A stretch of 64,000 bases of DNA from Rheinheimera texasensis DSM 17496 (GCF_000711985.1 NZ_JONU01000007.1:1178001-1242000); one strand, 5' to 3'; shown: positions 40,074-49,216, counted from the first letter of the stretch. Translations and numbers: made by a program. Notes: generated from the sequence alone by a model not told the origin.

Positions 40074-40778
40074 TCAGCGTTTTGCCATCACCGCATCGAC
40101 CCGCTGCATTAACCGGTCGGCGTCGGGGTGTTGCCGGGATAACATCAGATAAACCGGCAGCTGTTCGAAGCTGTCAAACACCAGCATGGGATTACTCAGG
40201 GCCACGTCGCTGGCGTGGTAGCAAAGGTAGTAGTCGTAGCGGCCGCTTAGCAGCAGGCGGTAGGCATCCTGCTGATTACTGATGTCATAACGCTTGACCG
40301 CAAATGCCGCCAGTTCCGGTCTTTGTTGCAGAAAGGCGAAGCGGGTTTCACTGAGCGCCAGATAAGGATAATGCTGCAGTTGTTCCAGCGAGCTGAGTCG
40401 TTTTGTACTGTGTAGCCGCACCACGCCCAGTTCGGCCAGATACACCGGCGCAGCACTGATTTTGAGCTCCCGGCGCTGGGCTGGCGTCGGGGCAACTACA
40501 GCACTGAAATCAATATGATTTTCTAATGCCTGCAAACCCCGCGACAGCGAATAAAACTCAAACGTTGGCTGAAAGCCGGCCTGGCGCAGCAGCTTATCGA
40601 CGCGGCTGATACCAAGCCCTGTCGCAGCACCGTCGCTGTTGCTGTACTCAAAGGGTGGCAGGTCGGAATAAAAATAAGTCACCGGTTCGGCCAGCGCCGA
40701 TAGACTGCACAGACAAGTGGCAGCCAGCAGCAGTGAAAACCGCGTTGTGGCAAGACAAGCTCGGAAAACTGGGGCCAA
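40074..40778 (-). CDS. Periplasmic solute-binding-like protein (SBP_bac_3)
   Basis: This 234-residue exported protein has signal MAPVFRACLATTRFSLLLAATCLCSLSALA and the amino-acid-type solute-binding fold: YFYSDLPPFEYSNSDGAATGLGISRVDKLLRQAGF at the start, then SRGLQALENHIDFSAVV. No permease or ATPase gene is adjacent. Stand-alone proteins of this kind in marine gammaproteobacteria are common and may be sensory rather than transport components. The similar protein at 41527-42285 suggests a local pair, with the YhhN gene in between. Confidence 0.8.
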   Translation of the reverse strand: MAPVFRACLATTRFSLLLAATCLCSLSALAEPVTYFYSDLPPFEYSNSDGAATGLGISRVDKLLRQAGFQPTFEFYSLSRGLQALENHIDFSAVVAPTPAQRRELKISAAPVYLAELGVVRLHSTKRLSSLEQLQHYPYLALSETRFAFLQQRPELAAFAVKRYDISNQQDAYRLLLSGRYDYYLCYHASDVALSNPMLVFDSFEQLPVYLMLSRQHPDADRLMQRVDAVMAKR

Positions 40779-40847
40779 CGGACACCTCCGGGCGGTGAGA
40801 CTTCAGCCTTTAACCTTAGCACAGCGCGGCGGTGCCGAATGAGCGCT

Positions 40848-41477
40848 TCAGTCCCGCTGCGCTGGCGTTAGAAAACCCCGCACTAAGGCATACTGAGCGG
40901 CGTAGTAGCTCAGCATGATCCACAGGCCGGCACCGGGCAGTGGTTGCCAGAACCGGTTCAGGCCAATCAGGCAATCCGAACCGATAAACAGCAGTCCGCC
41001 GCCAATCAGCCAGGCATTGCGCCGGCTGCTGCACCAGGTGCCATAAGACATGGTCAGGATCACGCAGATATAGCCCAGTACCGGTACTGCCATAGCGCCA
41101 AGCCCTGGCCACATCAATGTGAGAACAGCCCCGGCAAACAGCGCATAAGGCAGCACCAGCAATGGCCTGTGGCCGGCAAAAGGTCGCATCGCCAGTAAAT
41201 ACCAGAGGTGCGCCAGAAAAAAAGCGCCAAGACCAAATACAAACAGCCGTTGGCCGTCTAAGGCCAGTAACACATCGCCCAGCATTGAAAATGCCAGTGC
41301 TGTCAGTAAAGTGAAATGTTGCCGCAGCGGCGCTACACGCAGAATCCAGCCACACAACAATAGTACCGGCAGGATTTTCAGCAGGAAATTCAGCGGAATG
41401 TCGCCACTGGCGTCGAGCCACAGATAAGCTGCGGCCAGCGCAGCATAAAGCATATTCAGCAACAACGGCATCAGCAT
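40848..41477 (-). CDS. YhhN family membrane protein (lysoplasmalogenase-like)
   Basis: This 209-residue protein has about eight hydrophobic helices and the YhhN (TMEM86) motifs FSMLGDVLLAL (about 63-73) and GGGLLFIGSDCLIGLNRF (about 158-175), whose Asp residues are the presumed active site. TMEM86 members hydrolyse the vinyl-ether bond of lysoplasmalogen; bacterial substrates are uncertain. It lies between two solute-binding-like genes on the same strand, with gaps of 49-69 nt, so a loose operon is possible. Confidence 0.88.
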   Translation of the reverse strand: MLMPLLLNMLYAALAAAYLWLDASGDIPLNFLLKILPVLLLCGWILRVAPLRQHFTLLTALAFSMLGDVLLALDGQRLFVFGLGAFFLAHLWYLLAMRPFAGHRPLLVLPYALFAGAVLTLMWPGLGAMAVPVLGYICVILTMSYGTWCSSRRNAWLIGGGLLFIGSDCLIGLNRFWQPLPGAGLWIMLSYYAAQYALVRGFLTPAQRD

Positions 41478-41526
41478 GGTCCCGGCACGGAAAAAACTAA
41501 TCTAACACAGCGTTTTACTTTCTCAA

Positions 41527-42285
41527 CTAACGCGCAGCGGCTGGCGTGGACGGTAACAAACAGACTTTGCCCTGCGGGGATACGGCCACGGGCTGCTGCC
41601 GGGCGGCGATGAATTGGTCGACCCGCTCGATGAACGCTGCAGGCACCTTGGCGGAGTATGCGATATGCACATCACCCTCAACCACGGTCAGTGCCAGTTT
41701 CTGATAGTTTTGTTGTTGCTCCGGTGGTAGGGCCGCCAGATGGCGCTCGGAGGAGATCAATAAATCGGCGCGGCCTTTGTCCAGCATGTCAAAAGGCCGG
41801 GCTGTGCTGTGATTCAGCGGTACCAGACCTCTGCTGCAATTCGGATATTGCCGTAACTGCTGCATGGCTTCGCCGAAATAGCCCTGGGCCGGGAGCAGGA
41901 TGCGTGCCTGCTGCATCATAGGGTCGCACCAGGTTTTAATCTGGTCCCAGCGGCTGTCCTGCTTGCGGCGGTAAAAATACACATTATTGCGGCCAATCGG
42001 CAGGCTGAAGCGAAAGGTACGGGACGGTGTTTTGGCCAGGCCAGTGATCAGATCAATGTCGCCGGCCTGCAGTTTTTGCTCGCGCACCGCAAGCCCGGGA
42101 TTGCCTTCGACAAAAGTAACAGGGCAGCCCAAGTCGCGGAAAAACGCCTGCTGCCACTGGTCGATACAGGACGGCGCCGTGCTTTGGCGCTCGAATAACT
42201 TAAAAGTGCGCAGCTGCGACGGGCATTCCGTCGCGGCTGCCGGCACGCTGGATAAGATTGCTGTCTGGAGCAGTTTTTTTAGCAT
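41527..42285 (-). CDS. Solute-binding-like exported protein
   Basis: This 252-residue protein has a short signal (MLKKLLQTAILSSVPAAA). It has a SBP_bac_3-like layout: CIDQWQQAFFRDLGCPVTFVEGNPGL, LQAGDIDLITGLAKTPSRTFRFSLPIGRNNVYFYRRK and a hinge-crossing SGxxDLLISSERHL. Three Cys pairs are possible (CPSQ...CIDQ, CDPM...CSRG), more than in typical members. No transporter genes are near. It is a paralogue type of the protein at 40.1 kb, but not close in sequence. Confidence 0.78.
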   Translation of the reverse strand: MLKKLLQTAILSSVPAAATECPSQLRTFKLFERQSTAPSCIDQWQQAFFRDLGCPVTFVEGNPGLAVREQKLQAGDIDLITGLAKTPSRTFRFSLPIGRNNVYFYRRKQDSRWDQIKTWCDPMMQQARILLPAQGYFGEAMQQLRQYPNCSRGLVPLNHSTARPFDMLDKGRADLLISSERHLAALPPEQQQNYQKLALTVVEGDVHIAYSAKVPAAFIERVDQFIAARQQPVAVSPQGKVCLLPSTPAAAR

Positions 42286-42331
42286 TGAAGTTACTCAAAG
42301 TGTCTGAGCGGCCTGCGCCAGTTCAGGTTAG

Positions 42332-43078
42332 CTATGGCTTGCTGAACAGCGACAGCGAATAGTCCACTAAACTGCCATCGGCGATATCGCCATGGCCCGG
42401 CACCAGGGTTTTAATGTCCGGATAAGCGGTTTGTAAGCGTTTCAGGCTACCCGGCCAGGCTGTGACATCGGCATCGGCAATATTACCAAGGCCGGGATAG
42501 CGCGGCGCTTTGACAAAACAGCCGCCGTGCAGCAGCTGATAGTGTGGCAGGTACAGAACTATGTTGTCGATGGTGTGGCCAGGTCCCGGGTAAAACCACT
42601 GCACCGGACCATCCTGATACACTGCGCCAACTGCCAGACTGGTCACCGCCTGCAGCGGGTGGATACCGGCTTTTGCTGCCAGTGCCGCAGTCTGCGCCGT
42701 TGCCTGTAGTGGAATACCGCGTTCTGCCAGCGCTACTACGCCGCCGGTGCGGTCGTCATGCGCATGGGTGGCAATGGCCTTCACCACCGGGCGCTGCAGC
42801 ACCACGTCAATCCAGTGCAACAAATCCCGCGTTGGGTAAAAACCCCAGGCCGTATCAAGCAACCAGATGCCCTCAGGTGTGTCGAGCAGCAGGCCGTTTG
42901 CCGTAAAGACTGCGCCATTGCTGAGCTTTTGTTCGCTCCGGTGTAGCCACAGCCCATCGGCCAGTTGCTGCACCTGTAATTCCGGCGACACCTGCTGTAC
43001 CGGATATGGCGTGGCAGCAAGCGCGGCTTGCAGGGCGGCGTAAAGGTACAGGGCCAGGTAAAAACAGCGTTTCAGCAT
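42332..43078 (-). CDS. Subclass B1 metallo-beta-lactamase
   Basis: From ATG 43078 this 248-residue protein has a signal peptide (MLKRCFYLALYLYAALQAALA). It carries the complete B1 zinc set: HAHDDRTGG (H105, H107, D109), GPGHTIDN (H168), LLHGGCFVKAP (C187, followed by the carboxylate-binding Lys 190) and VPGHG (H229). The Cys ligand and GGCxxK context separate B1 from B2/B3 and from glyoxalases. B1 enzymes hydrolyse penicillins, cephalosporins and carbapenems in the periplasm. No transposase or integron sequence is close, so this looks like a resident chromosomal gene. Alternative start 43120 would put extra residues before the signal. Confidence 0.88.
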   Translation of the reverse strand: MLKRCFYLALYLYAALQAALAATPYPVQQVSPELQVQQLADGLWLHRSEQKLSNGAVFTANGLLLDTPEGIWLLDTAWGFYPTRDLLHWIDVVLQRPVVKAIATHAHDDRTGGVVALAERGIPLQATAQTAALAAKAGIHPLQAVTSLAVGAVYQDGPVQWFYPGPGHTIDNIVLYLPHYQLLHGGCFVKAPRYPGLGNIADADVTAWPGSLKRLQTAYPDIKTLVPGHGDIADGSLVDYSLSLFSKP

Positions 43079-43210
43079 CGGTGTGACTCCGGCAATAGTC
43101 TCTGCTGAGCATAAACGCAAAGTGACGGTCAGGCGAGCGCGAGCTCTTGCATAACCTTTGCCTGCAGCGGAACAACGTTTCTTACAAAAAATGTTGAAAA
43201 TGTATCGTTA

Positions 43211-43227
43211 AAGTAAATTCTTTACTT
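43211..43227. promoter_or_regulatory. Palindrome AAGTAAA-TTC-TTTACTT between MBL and hydrolase
   Basis: A perfect 7+3+7 palindrome lies in the AT-rich space between the divergent metallo-beta-lactamase and alpha/beta hydrolase genes, 64 bp upstream of the latter. It is a plausible operator; no regulator gene is adjacent. Confidence 0.45.
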
Positions 43228-43290
43228 CATCAGATGGGTTTTGCCTGTTAGGCTAAAGCCTGAATAAAAAAATGGAATGGAGTTATCCTG

Positions 43291-44337
43291 ATGAAATTAA
43301 AGTATTTATTGCCGCTGTTTTTCAGTTCTGTTTGTCTTCTTTCTGCTGGCGTTGCACAGGCCGCTACTTCAGCCGTCAGTACCCCTGCCAGCGATTTCCA
43401 GCCGATGCTGGCGTATTCCAAAAATTGTTTTTCCGGGCCGGTCAGCAGTTATGACGGCTTTGTCAGCATGTTAAAACGTAAAAATCCGAATAACCCGAAT
43501 ATGGGCGCGATGATCCATCAATCGATACCGCGTGCCGTGTTTGAACAATTTCAGCAACATCTGCACTGCGAACAATTTGTTTATGATGTTGATGGAGTGA
43601 AAGCGGTCGGATATCTGATCCTGCCAAAAGCGGCGCCCGCCAGATCTTTACCAGTGCTGGTGTATAACCGCGGTGGCAATGGCAAAACCGGTTCTTTGAT
43701 TTTTATGAACGTCATGACCCAGCTGATGCCGCTGGCTGCACAAGGTTATGCAGTGTTTGCCAGTAACTACCGCGGTGAGCACAACCAGCTGAAATTACCG
43801 CCGGAACAAGTGGGCAAAGACGAATTTGGCGGCGCCGATGTGGCCGATGTGTTGGCTTTTAAAACCATGGTGAACAAAGTGCCGGCGGCCAATCCTGAGC
43901 ATGTGGCGATGATGGGCCACAGCCGCGGCGGCATGCAGACCTGGCTGGCAGCCAAACAATGGCCGGAGCTGGATGCATTGGTGATTATTGCCGGTGTGAC
44001 CGATTTAGCGGCCGAATTGCAATACCGCCCTGATATGGAGAATGTATTCAAGGCGCGCATTCCGGACTATGCCAACCAGAAATCCGCCGCTTTACAACAA
44101 CGCTCAGTCAGCCATTTCCTGCCACAGATCCGTGCGGACTTACCGGTAATGATTGTGCATGGCGATAAAGACGAACGGGTTTCGGTCGGAAATGCCACGC
44201 AAATCGCCAAATTGCTGGCGGACCGCAAACAACCCCATGAGCTGGTGATAGTACCGGGTGGTAACCACAGTTTGCATAAACAAATGCCGCAATTGCGCGA
44301 GCAGATGGACCAGTTTATCCGCCGGCAGCTGCGTTAA
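43291..44337 (+). CDS. Exported alpha/beta hydrolase, prolyl oligopeptidase-like
   Basis: This 348-residue exported protein has signal MKLKYLLPLFFSSVCLLSAGVAQA. The alpha/beta hydrolase fold shows the oxyanion region YNRGGNG, nucleophile elbow GHSRGG (about 210-215), Asp in VHGDKDERV and catalytic His in PGGNHSL. The arrangement matches the S9 peptidase/dienelactone hydrolase group. TGGAG upstream (about 43277-43281) supports the start. It is divergent from the metallo-beta-lactamase; any functional link is speculative. Confidence 0.86.
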   Translation: MKLKYLLPLFFSSVCLLSAGVAQAATSAVSTPASDFQPMLAYSKNCFSGPVSSYDGFVSMLKRKNPNNPNMGAMIHQSIPRAVFEQFQQHLHCEQFVYDVDGVKAVGYLILPKAAPARSLPVLVYNRGGNGKTGSLIFMNVMTQLMPLAAQGYAVFASNYRGEHNQLKLPPEQVGKDEFGGADVADVLAFKTMVNKVPAANPEHVAMMGHSRGGMQTWLAAKQWPELDALVIIAGVTDLAAELQYRPDMENVFKARIPDYANQKSAALQQRSVSHFLPQIRADLPVMIVHGDKDERVSVGNATQIAKLLADRKQPHELVIVPGGNHSLHKQMPQLREQMDQFIRRQLR

Positions 44338-44431
44338 ATCGCCGAGTTGCCGATCCGACAAATTTTCAAAGCTTTTTGGCGTGGCTTAGCCTTAAGATGG
44401 TTGTTCAAAACAATACAAAACGGAGTTGATG

Positions 44432-44980
44432 ATGGGCAAAGCAGGATTCGGCAGGGTCGGGTTTGTATGTACTGTGCTGTGGAGCCTCAGCGCTTGCAGT
44501 CAGACGCCGGTGCCGGCTGCAGCGAAACCGGTCAAGGCCGTGCAAGCTGCACCGGCAGCGGTTGCTCCTGCCGCTAGATTTGCTATCCAGCCGGGGGCAG
44601 GCCTGCCATGGCAAAACCTGCGCACTATCGACGGCAACGACATCAGCCTGACGTCGGGCAAACGCCAGCTGCTGGTGTTTTTTGCCACCTGGTGCGGCGA
44701 TTCCAAACGTGCCATGACGCAATTAATGGCTTCTGACCTGGTGCGTCAGCAAGACCTGCAAATCATTGGTATTGGCCGCGAAGAACAAATCCCGGCGCTG
44801 CAGAAATTTCGCAGTGACTATCGGCTGAATTTTGCTCTGGTCGCCGACCCGGACCGGGCGCTGTACCAACAAGTCGCCAGTAAAGGCATTCCGCAGCTGG
44901 TGACGGTTGGTGCTGATGGCAACATCCGGCAAGTGCTGCTGGGTGAAGTGCCGGATGCGATAGCGCAGTTACATTGGTAA
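44432..44980 (+). CDS. Thioredoxin-like lipoprotein with CxxS site
   Basis: This 182-residue protein has a lipobox LSAC after a 19-residue signal, an Ala/Pro linker (about 25-55) and a TlpA/AhpC-type thioredoxin fold (about 60-180). The active site reads FFATWCGDSKRAM: the first Cys of CxxC is present but the second is replaced by Ser. The cis-Pro loop KGIPQLV is intact. CxxS proteins can still act as monothiol isomerases or reductases. GGAG at 44422-44425 supports ATG 44432. Confidence 0.8.
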   Translation: MGKAGFGRVGFVCTVLWSLSACSQTPVPAAAKPVKAVQAAPAAVAPAARFAIQPGAGLPWQNLRTIDGNDISLTSGKRQLLVFFATWCGDSKRAMTQLMASDLVRQQDLQIIGIGREEQIPALQKFRSDYRLNFALVADPDRALYQQVASKGIPQLVTVGADGNIRQVLLGEVPDAIAQLHW

Positions 44981-45086
44981 CAGCGCAGTGGTATCAATAG
45001 TGGGCTGATGTTGATTCACCGCGGATTCAGCCCCGGCTGCAGACACTGGGCCAGAAGTTTATCTGTCATCCAACCCGGAGGGAATC

Positions 45087-46040
45087 ATGTCCAGATTAGC
45101 GAAACCATTTTCTATTTCATCCGCCGGCCTGCTGTTGCTGGCTTTAAGCGCCTGTTCACCGGCACCAGAACAGGAAACCACGGCGGCTACGCCAGAAACT
45201 GCGGCCGCAGCTGAACCGGTCAGCGCGAGCGAAACGTCTGACGTTGCTGCGGCTAATCAGCTGACCTTGCATGCCCGGCTGTATGTCAAAGACCAGACCA
45301 GCACTGCCGCCATCGGTAGCAGCAATCAACTGCAAGCCGCGTTTTATCTGCAAACGCCGGTACAAGTTGAAGGCAGTGGGCTCAGTGCCCGTTTCACTGA
45401 CGTCTATGATCAGGATTTAGTGCGTGGCCAGTTGCAGGCCAGCGGCGATACTGCTTTTAAATCGGACCCGGCGCTGACCGAGCACTATCAGATGCAGGCC
45501 AGCTGGCCGACGCCGGTGGCGGTCACAGAAGGCCGTTTTCGTGTGTTCGCGCCGGAGCCTTCTTCGATTGGCGAAGGGTACAGCGTGAAGGTCGAACTGG
45601 AAGTGCCAGTCAGCGGCGACAAAAAAGCCCAGATCAGCAGCAATGGCACTCTGCTGGACACCGAGATTACTCATGCCCGCCCGCTGGCCTGTGGCACTGA
45701 GGCAGATCGGGAGATCTGTAAACTCAGTTACACCGTTGATGCGGCCCCCACAGTGGCACAGGACGAAGCCGGTCAATTGCTGCTCGACAGCGCCAAAACG
45801 CTGTATGCCAGTCAGGGCAAAATCAACAGCGATGGCGGTTTAATCATGTATAGCAGTCTGGTGCCGGTGTACGGCGCCGTGACCAGTCTGGAAGATGGCC
45901 ATCTGGTGATCCGTTCCAGCCAACAGTACAGCCTGAAGTTTAAAGAAGCCGATATGGCGCAGCAGCTCGAGCTGGTGGTCTGGACCACAGCGCCGGGCGA
46001 TCACTGGCAACCGGCCAATCTGCCGCCGCTGACATTCTGA
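45087..46040 (+). CDS. Lipoprotein of unknown function
   Basis: This 317-residue protein has lipobox LSAC (about residue 23), a Thr/Ala/Glu-rich linker to about residue 55 and a beta-rich mature domain: LTLHARLYVKDQT, AFYLQTPVQVEG, YSVKVELEVPVSGDKKAQI. One Cys pair (ACGTEADREIC) is present. CCGGAGGGA precedes the start. No family is recognised. The gene converges on the racemase gene with a 13-nt gap. Confidence 0.68.
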   Translation: MSRLAKPFSISSAGLLLLALSACSPAPEQETTAATPETAAAAEPVSASETSDVAAANQLTLHARLYVKDQTSTAAIGSSNQLQAAFYLQTPVQVEGSGLSARFTDVYDQDLVRGQLQASGDTAFKSDPALTEHYQMQASWPTPVAVTEGRFRVFAPEPSSIGEGYSVKVELEVPVSGDKKAQISSNGTLLDTEITHARPLACGTEADREICKLSYTVDAAPTVAQDEAGQLLLDSAKTLYASQGKINSDGGLIMYSSLVPVYGAVTSLEDGHLVIRSSQQYSLKFKEADMAQQLELVVWTTAPGDHWQPANLPPLTF

Positions 46041-46053
46041 TCACCGTTATTAT

Positions 46054-46746
46054 TTAGTCCGCCAACATCCACTCCGCCGCTGTGCCGGCGTGGATGGCGG
46101 TAGTGTCAAACAATGGCACTGCCGCATCGTCCGGCTGCACCAGCAAACCTATCTCGGTACAACCCAGAATCACGCCTTCTGCGCCTTGTGCCACTAAACC
46201 GGCGATGATCTGCTGATAGGCAAGGCGTGACGCCGGATTAATCTGGCCGAGACAAAGTTCTTCGTAAATCACCTGATGTACCAGGTCGCGTCCTGGTACA
46301 TCAGGGATGATTACTTCGATATCTTGCGCCAAAAGCCGCGCTTTGTAGAAATCCTGCTCCATGGTAAAGCGGGTACCTAATAAGCCAATCCGACGCAGGC
46401 CTCTGGCCTTAATTTGCTGCGCTGTAGCATCGGCGATATGCAACAGCGGCAGCGGCGTCGCGTTGGTGATAGCTGCGGCCACTTTGTGCATGGTATTGGT
46501 ACATAGCACCAGCCCTTGTGCGCCGGCGCGCTGCAAAGCCTGGGCAGCATCCGCTAGTAGCTGGCCGGCCTGTTGCCAGTCGCCGCTGCGCTGCAACGCT
46601 TCAATCTGTTGAAAGTCTACGCTGTACAGGATGATTTTTGCGCTGTGTAAACCACCCAAACGCAGGTTGATCTGTTGATTAATCTGCCGGTAATACGGCA
46701 CTGTGGATTCCCAGCTCATGCCGCCAATCAGTCCAAGCGTTTTCAT
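46054..46746 (-). CDS. Aspartate/glutamate racemase family protein
   Basis: This 230-residue cofactor-independent racemase has both catalytic Cys: LCTNTMHK (about residue 82) and GCTEIGLL (about 196). The N-terminal IGGMSWESTVPYYRQIN marks the aspartate racemase branch (YgeA-like). It should interconvert L/D amino acids such as aspartate, glutamate or broader substrates. Given the cell-wall genes elsewhere, D-amino-acid supply is possible. It is divergent from the FKBP gene and probably monocistronic. Confidence 0.9.
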   Translation of the reverse strand: MKTLGLIGGMSWESTVPYYRQINQQINLRLGGLHSAKIILYSVDFQQIEALQRSGDWQQAGQLLADAAQALQRAGAQGLVLCTNTMHKVAAAITNATPLPLLHIADATAQQIKARGLRRIGLLGTRFTMEQDFYKARLLAQDIEVIIPDVPGRDLVHQVIYEELCLGQINPASRLAYQQIIAGLVAQGAEGVILGCTEIGLLVQPDDAAVPLFDTTAIHAGTAAEWMLAD

Positions 46747-46888
46747 CGGATTGCCTTTGTTCTTTCAGAGAGACTTTATTGGTATCACAGCCGCTTTGGC
46801 TTGTCACAACCTGGCTTGTAACAAGAGTTGCCCAAAGTGATGACACCCTGGGATATACTGCGGTTTTTCTTCCGAAGGCGAACTGGCG

Positions 46889-47236
46889 ATGGCCCTGACT
46901 GAACTCATCATTGAAGACCTGATCCCCGGCAGCGGCAACACCATCAAAAAAGGCGGCGCGCTGATTAAAGCGCATTATCGTGGTTATCTGGCGGACGGCA
47001 CTGAGTTTGATTCGTCCTACCGCCACGGTGCACCTTTTGAAACGGTGCTGAGTAAAAACCGCGTGATCCAGGGCTGGGTACAGGGGCTGATTGGCATGCA
47101 GGTTGGCGGTACCCGCAAGTTGCAGGTGCCGGCGGCTTTGGCTTATGGTGAACGTCAGATCGGCAACATGATCCCACCCAATTCAGATCTCTTTTTTACG
47201 ATTGAGCTGCTGGAAGCACTCAATCGGGATGACTAA
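46889..47236 (+). CDS. Cytoplasmic FKBP-type peptidyl-prolyl isomerase
   Basis: This 115-residue single-domain FKBP has no signal peptide: VNGTI-like core DLIPGSGNTIKKGGALIKAHYRGYLADGTEFDSSYRHGAPFETVL, then IQGWVQGLIGMQVGGTRKLQVPAALAYGE and IPPNSDLFFTIELLE. The active-site Tyr, Asp, Phe and Trp are in place. The MATE gene starts 25 nt downstream on the same strand, so the two are likely co-transcribed. A second, membrane-anchored FKBP is at 26.3 kb. Confidence 0.9.
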   Translation: MALTELIIEDLIPGSGNTIKKGGALIKAHYRGYLADGTEFDSSYRHGAPFETVLSKNRVIQGWVQGLIGMQVGGTRKLQVPAALAYGERQIGNMIPPNSDLFFTIELLEALNRDD

Positions 47237-47261
47237 TCACCTGCGGGAATGAGAAACAACA

Positions 47262-48614
47262 ATGACTGATTTAACCCAGGGCTCTGTCCGCCGCCATCTG
47301 GTTAACATGGCGACGCCGATGATGATCGGCATGCTGGTACAGGGCCTGTATTTGTTTGTTGATATGTATTTTGTTGCGGGCATTGGCCCGGCGGCAGTGG
47401 CTGCAGTCGGTGCCGGTTCTGCGCTGATGTTTCTGGTGCTGGCGCTGACACAGATGCTCAGTGTCGGTACTGTCAGCCTGATCGCCCGGGCTACCGGCGC
47501 TGCGGACCATGCTTATGCCAATCAGGTGTTCCGCCAATCGATGTTGCTGGCGGGTTTTCTCACCGCATTGACGCTACTGGCCGGGTTTTTATTGCAGGAT
47601 TTTTATCTGCAAACTGTCAGTACCGATGCTGCTGTACGCGAGGCCGGTGCGGAGTTTTTGCAGTGGTATCTGCCTGGGCTGGCATTGGCATTTGTGTCCA
47701 CTGCGATAGGCTCGGCGCTGCGCGCAGTTGGCGTGGTAAAACCGGCGATGGCGGTGCAGTTGCTGACCGTGTTGCTGAATTTAATCCTGGCACCTGTGCT
47801 CATCTCCGGTTGGGGCACAGGCCTGGCGCTTGGGGTGGCTGGCGCGGGTTTGGCCAGCACACTGGCATCTGCAGTCGGCGTGCTGCTGCTCTGGGTTTAT
47901 TTCCGTCGTTGTCAGCATCAGGTGCTGGACACCAGCGCCGGCTGGTCCTTGCAGTTGCCGGTATGGCGCCGTTTGCTGGCGATCGGGCTGCCGGCCGGTG
48001 GAGAGTACGCGCTGATGTTTTTGTTCACCGCTTTTGTGTATTGGGTGATCCGGGATTTAGGCACTGAAGTGCAGGCCGCTTTTGGCATTGGCATGCGTAT
48101 CATTCAGGCGGTGTCGTTGCCGGTGGTGGCCTTATCGTTTGCTATTCCGGCTATTGCCGGGCAAAACCTTGGTGCGGGCTTACACGCCAGGGTGCATCAG
48201 ACGCTGCGCGCTGCACTGCAGCTCAGTTTTGGCCTGATGCTGCTGATTTTCCTGTTCAGCCAGTTTGAAGCCGAAATGCTGATGCGCTGGTTCACGGCCG
48301 ACGCCGCCGTGGTGCTGGCCGGTGTGGTGTTTATCAAAATTATCTCGTGGAATTATCTGACATCGGCCGTGGTGCTGACCTGTTCCGGCATGTTTCAGGC
48401 GCTGGGTAACACCTGGCCGTCGTTATTGAGTTCAGCCGTGCGTTTGGCACTGTTTGTACTGCCTGTGCTGTGGCTCAGTCAGCAGCCGGATTTTACCCCG
48501 ACGCAGGTTTGGTGGTGTTCGGCACTGAGTGTGCTGGTGCAGGGGCTGCTCAGTTTCAGTCTGTTGCAGTGGCAACTGAAGAAAATGCCCACGCCAGAGC
48601 TGATGCAGCAGTAA
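47262..48614 (+). CDS. MATE family efflux transporter
   Basis: This 450-residue protein has 12 transmembrane helices and MATE-family features: TPMMIGMLVQGLYLFVDMYFVAGIGPAAVAAVGAGSAL at the N-terminus, a repeated second half starting LLAIGLPAGGEYALMFLFTAFVYWVI, and Asp at the first-helix cation site (D34-type, in LFVDMYF). It exports cationic drugs or metabolites using Na+ or H+. It probably shares a transcript with the FKBP gene. The length is normal and it is complete. Confidence 0.92.
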   Translation: MTDLTQGSVRRHLVNMATPMMIGMLVQGLYLFVDMYFVAGIGPAAVAAVGAGSALMFLVLALTQMLSVGTVSLIARATGAADHAYANQVFRQSMLLAGFLTALTLLAGFLLQDFYLQTVSTDAAVREAGAEFLQWYLPGLALAFVSTAIGSALRAVGVVKPAMAVQLLTVLLNLILAPVLISGWGTGLALGVAGAGLASTLASAVGVLLLWVYFRRCQHQVLDTSAGWSLQLPVWRRLLAIGLPAGGEYALMFLFTAFVYWVIRDLGTEVQAAFGIGMRIIQAVSLPVVALSFAIPAIAGQNLGAGLHARVHQTLRAALQLSFGLMLLIFLFSQFEAEMLMRWFTADAAVVLAGVVFIKIISWNYLTSAVVLTCSGMFQALGNTWPSLLSSAVRLALFVLPVLWLSQQPDFTPTQVWWCSALSVLVQGLLSFSLLQWQLKKMPTPELMQQ

Positions 48615-48768
48615 GGAACAGGAAACAGTCTGATTGCCGGGCCGCACTGGTGCTATCAGGTCAGCTGCGGGCACTATGGCTGTCGTTGAAGGCTGTCAGT
48701 GAGTGGGCGACACCCTGTCTGTCTGAGATATTAAACTGTACTGACGTTTGTCCGGGCTCGGAGGTGGT

Positions 48769-49185
48769 ATGTATCAGGGAAGTTGTTTATGTGGTGCCGT
48801 GACCGTTGAGATTTGTGGCCCTATCAGCGCGATCATTCATTGCCATTGTTCGTTGTGCCGGAAAAGCAGCGGTACTGCATATGCGACTAATGGTTTTGTG
48901 GCGCTCAGCGATTTTGTCATCTGCAGTGGCCAGGACGCCTTGAGCTTTTTTGAGACAGCGCCGGGCAAAAAGAAGCATTTTTGCCGCATTTGTGCGTCGC
49001 CGGTATACAGCAGCAATGCGCAGGTGCCTGATAAGATCCGTCTGCGTTTAGGGATTTTAGATTCCGACATCAGCGAACGGCCGCTGTCGCACAATTTTGT
49101 CTCGTCCCGGGCCTGCTGGGATGATTTAGATGCCGATTTGCCGCGGTATGACGGCTATGAGCCAGGGCGCGTGTTACCGAAATAA
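48769..49185 (+). CDS. GFA family zinc protein
   Basis: From ATG 48769 (GGAGG ribosome-binding site) this 138-residue protein belongs to the GFA/CENP-V family. It has the seven-Cys zinc pattern CLCGAV, CHCSLCRKSSG and FCRICASPVYSS. Members bind one or two zinc ions; some act on glutathione-formaldehyde adducts (Gfa), though most have no known activity. It is probably monocistronic and shares a bidirectional terminator with the TonB receptor. Confidence 0.9.
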   Translation: MYQGSCLCGAVTVEICGPISAIIHCHCSLCRKSSGTAYATNGFVALSDFVICSGQDALSFFETAPGKKKHFCRICASPVYSSNAQVPDKIRLRLGILDSDISERPLSHNFVSSRACWDDLDADLPRYDGYEPGRVLPK

Positions 49186-49216
49186 CATTGGGTTGGTGAG
49201 TAATGGCTGCAGCAGT

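Noticed and set aside
48470-48802. Plus-strand ORF overlapping the end of the MATE gene
   Set aside because: It is out of frame with both the transporter and the GFA gene, each of which has clear family motifs.
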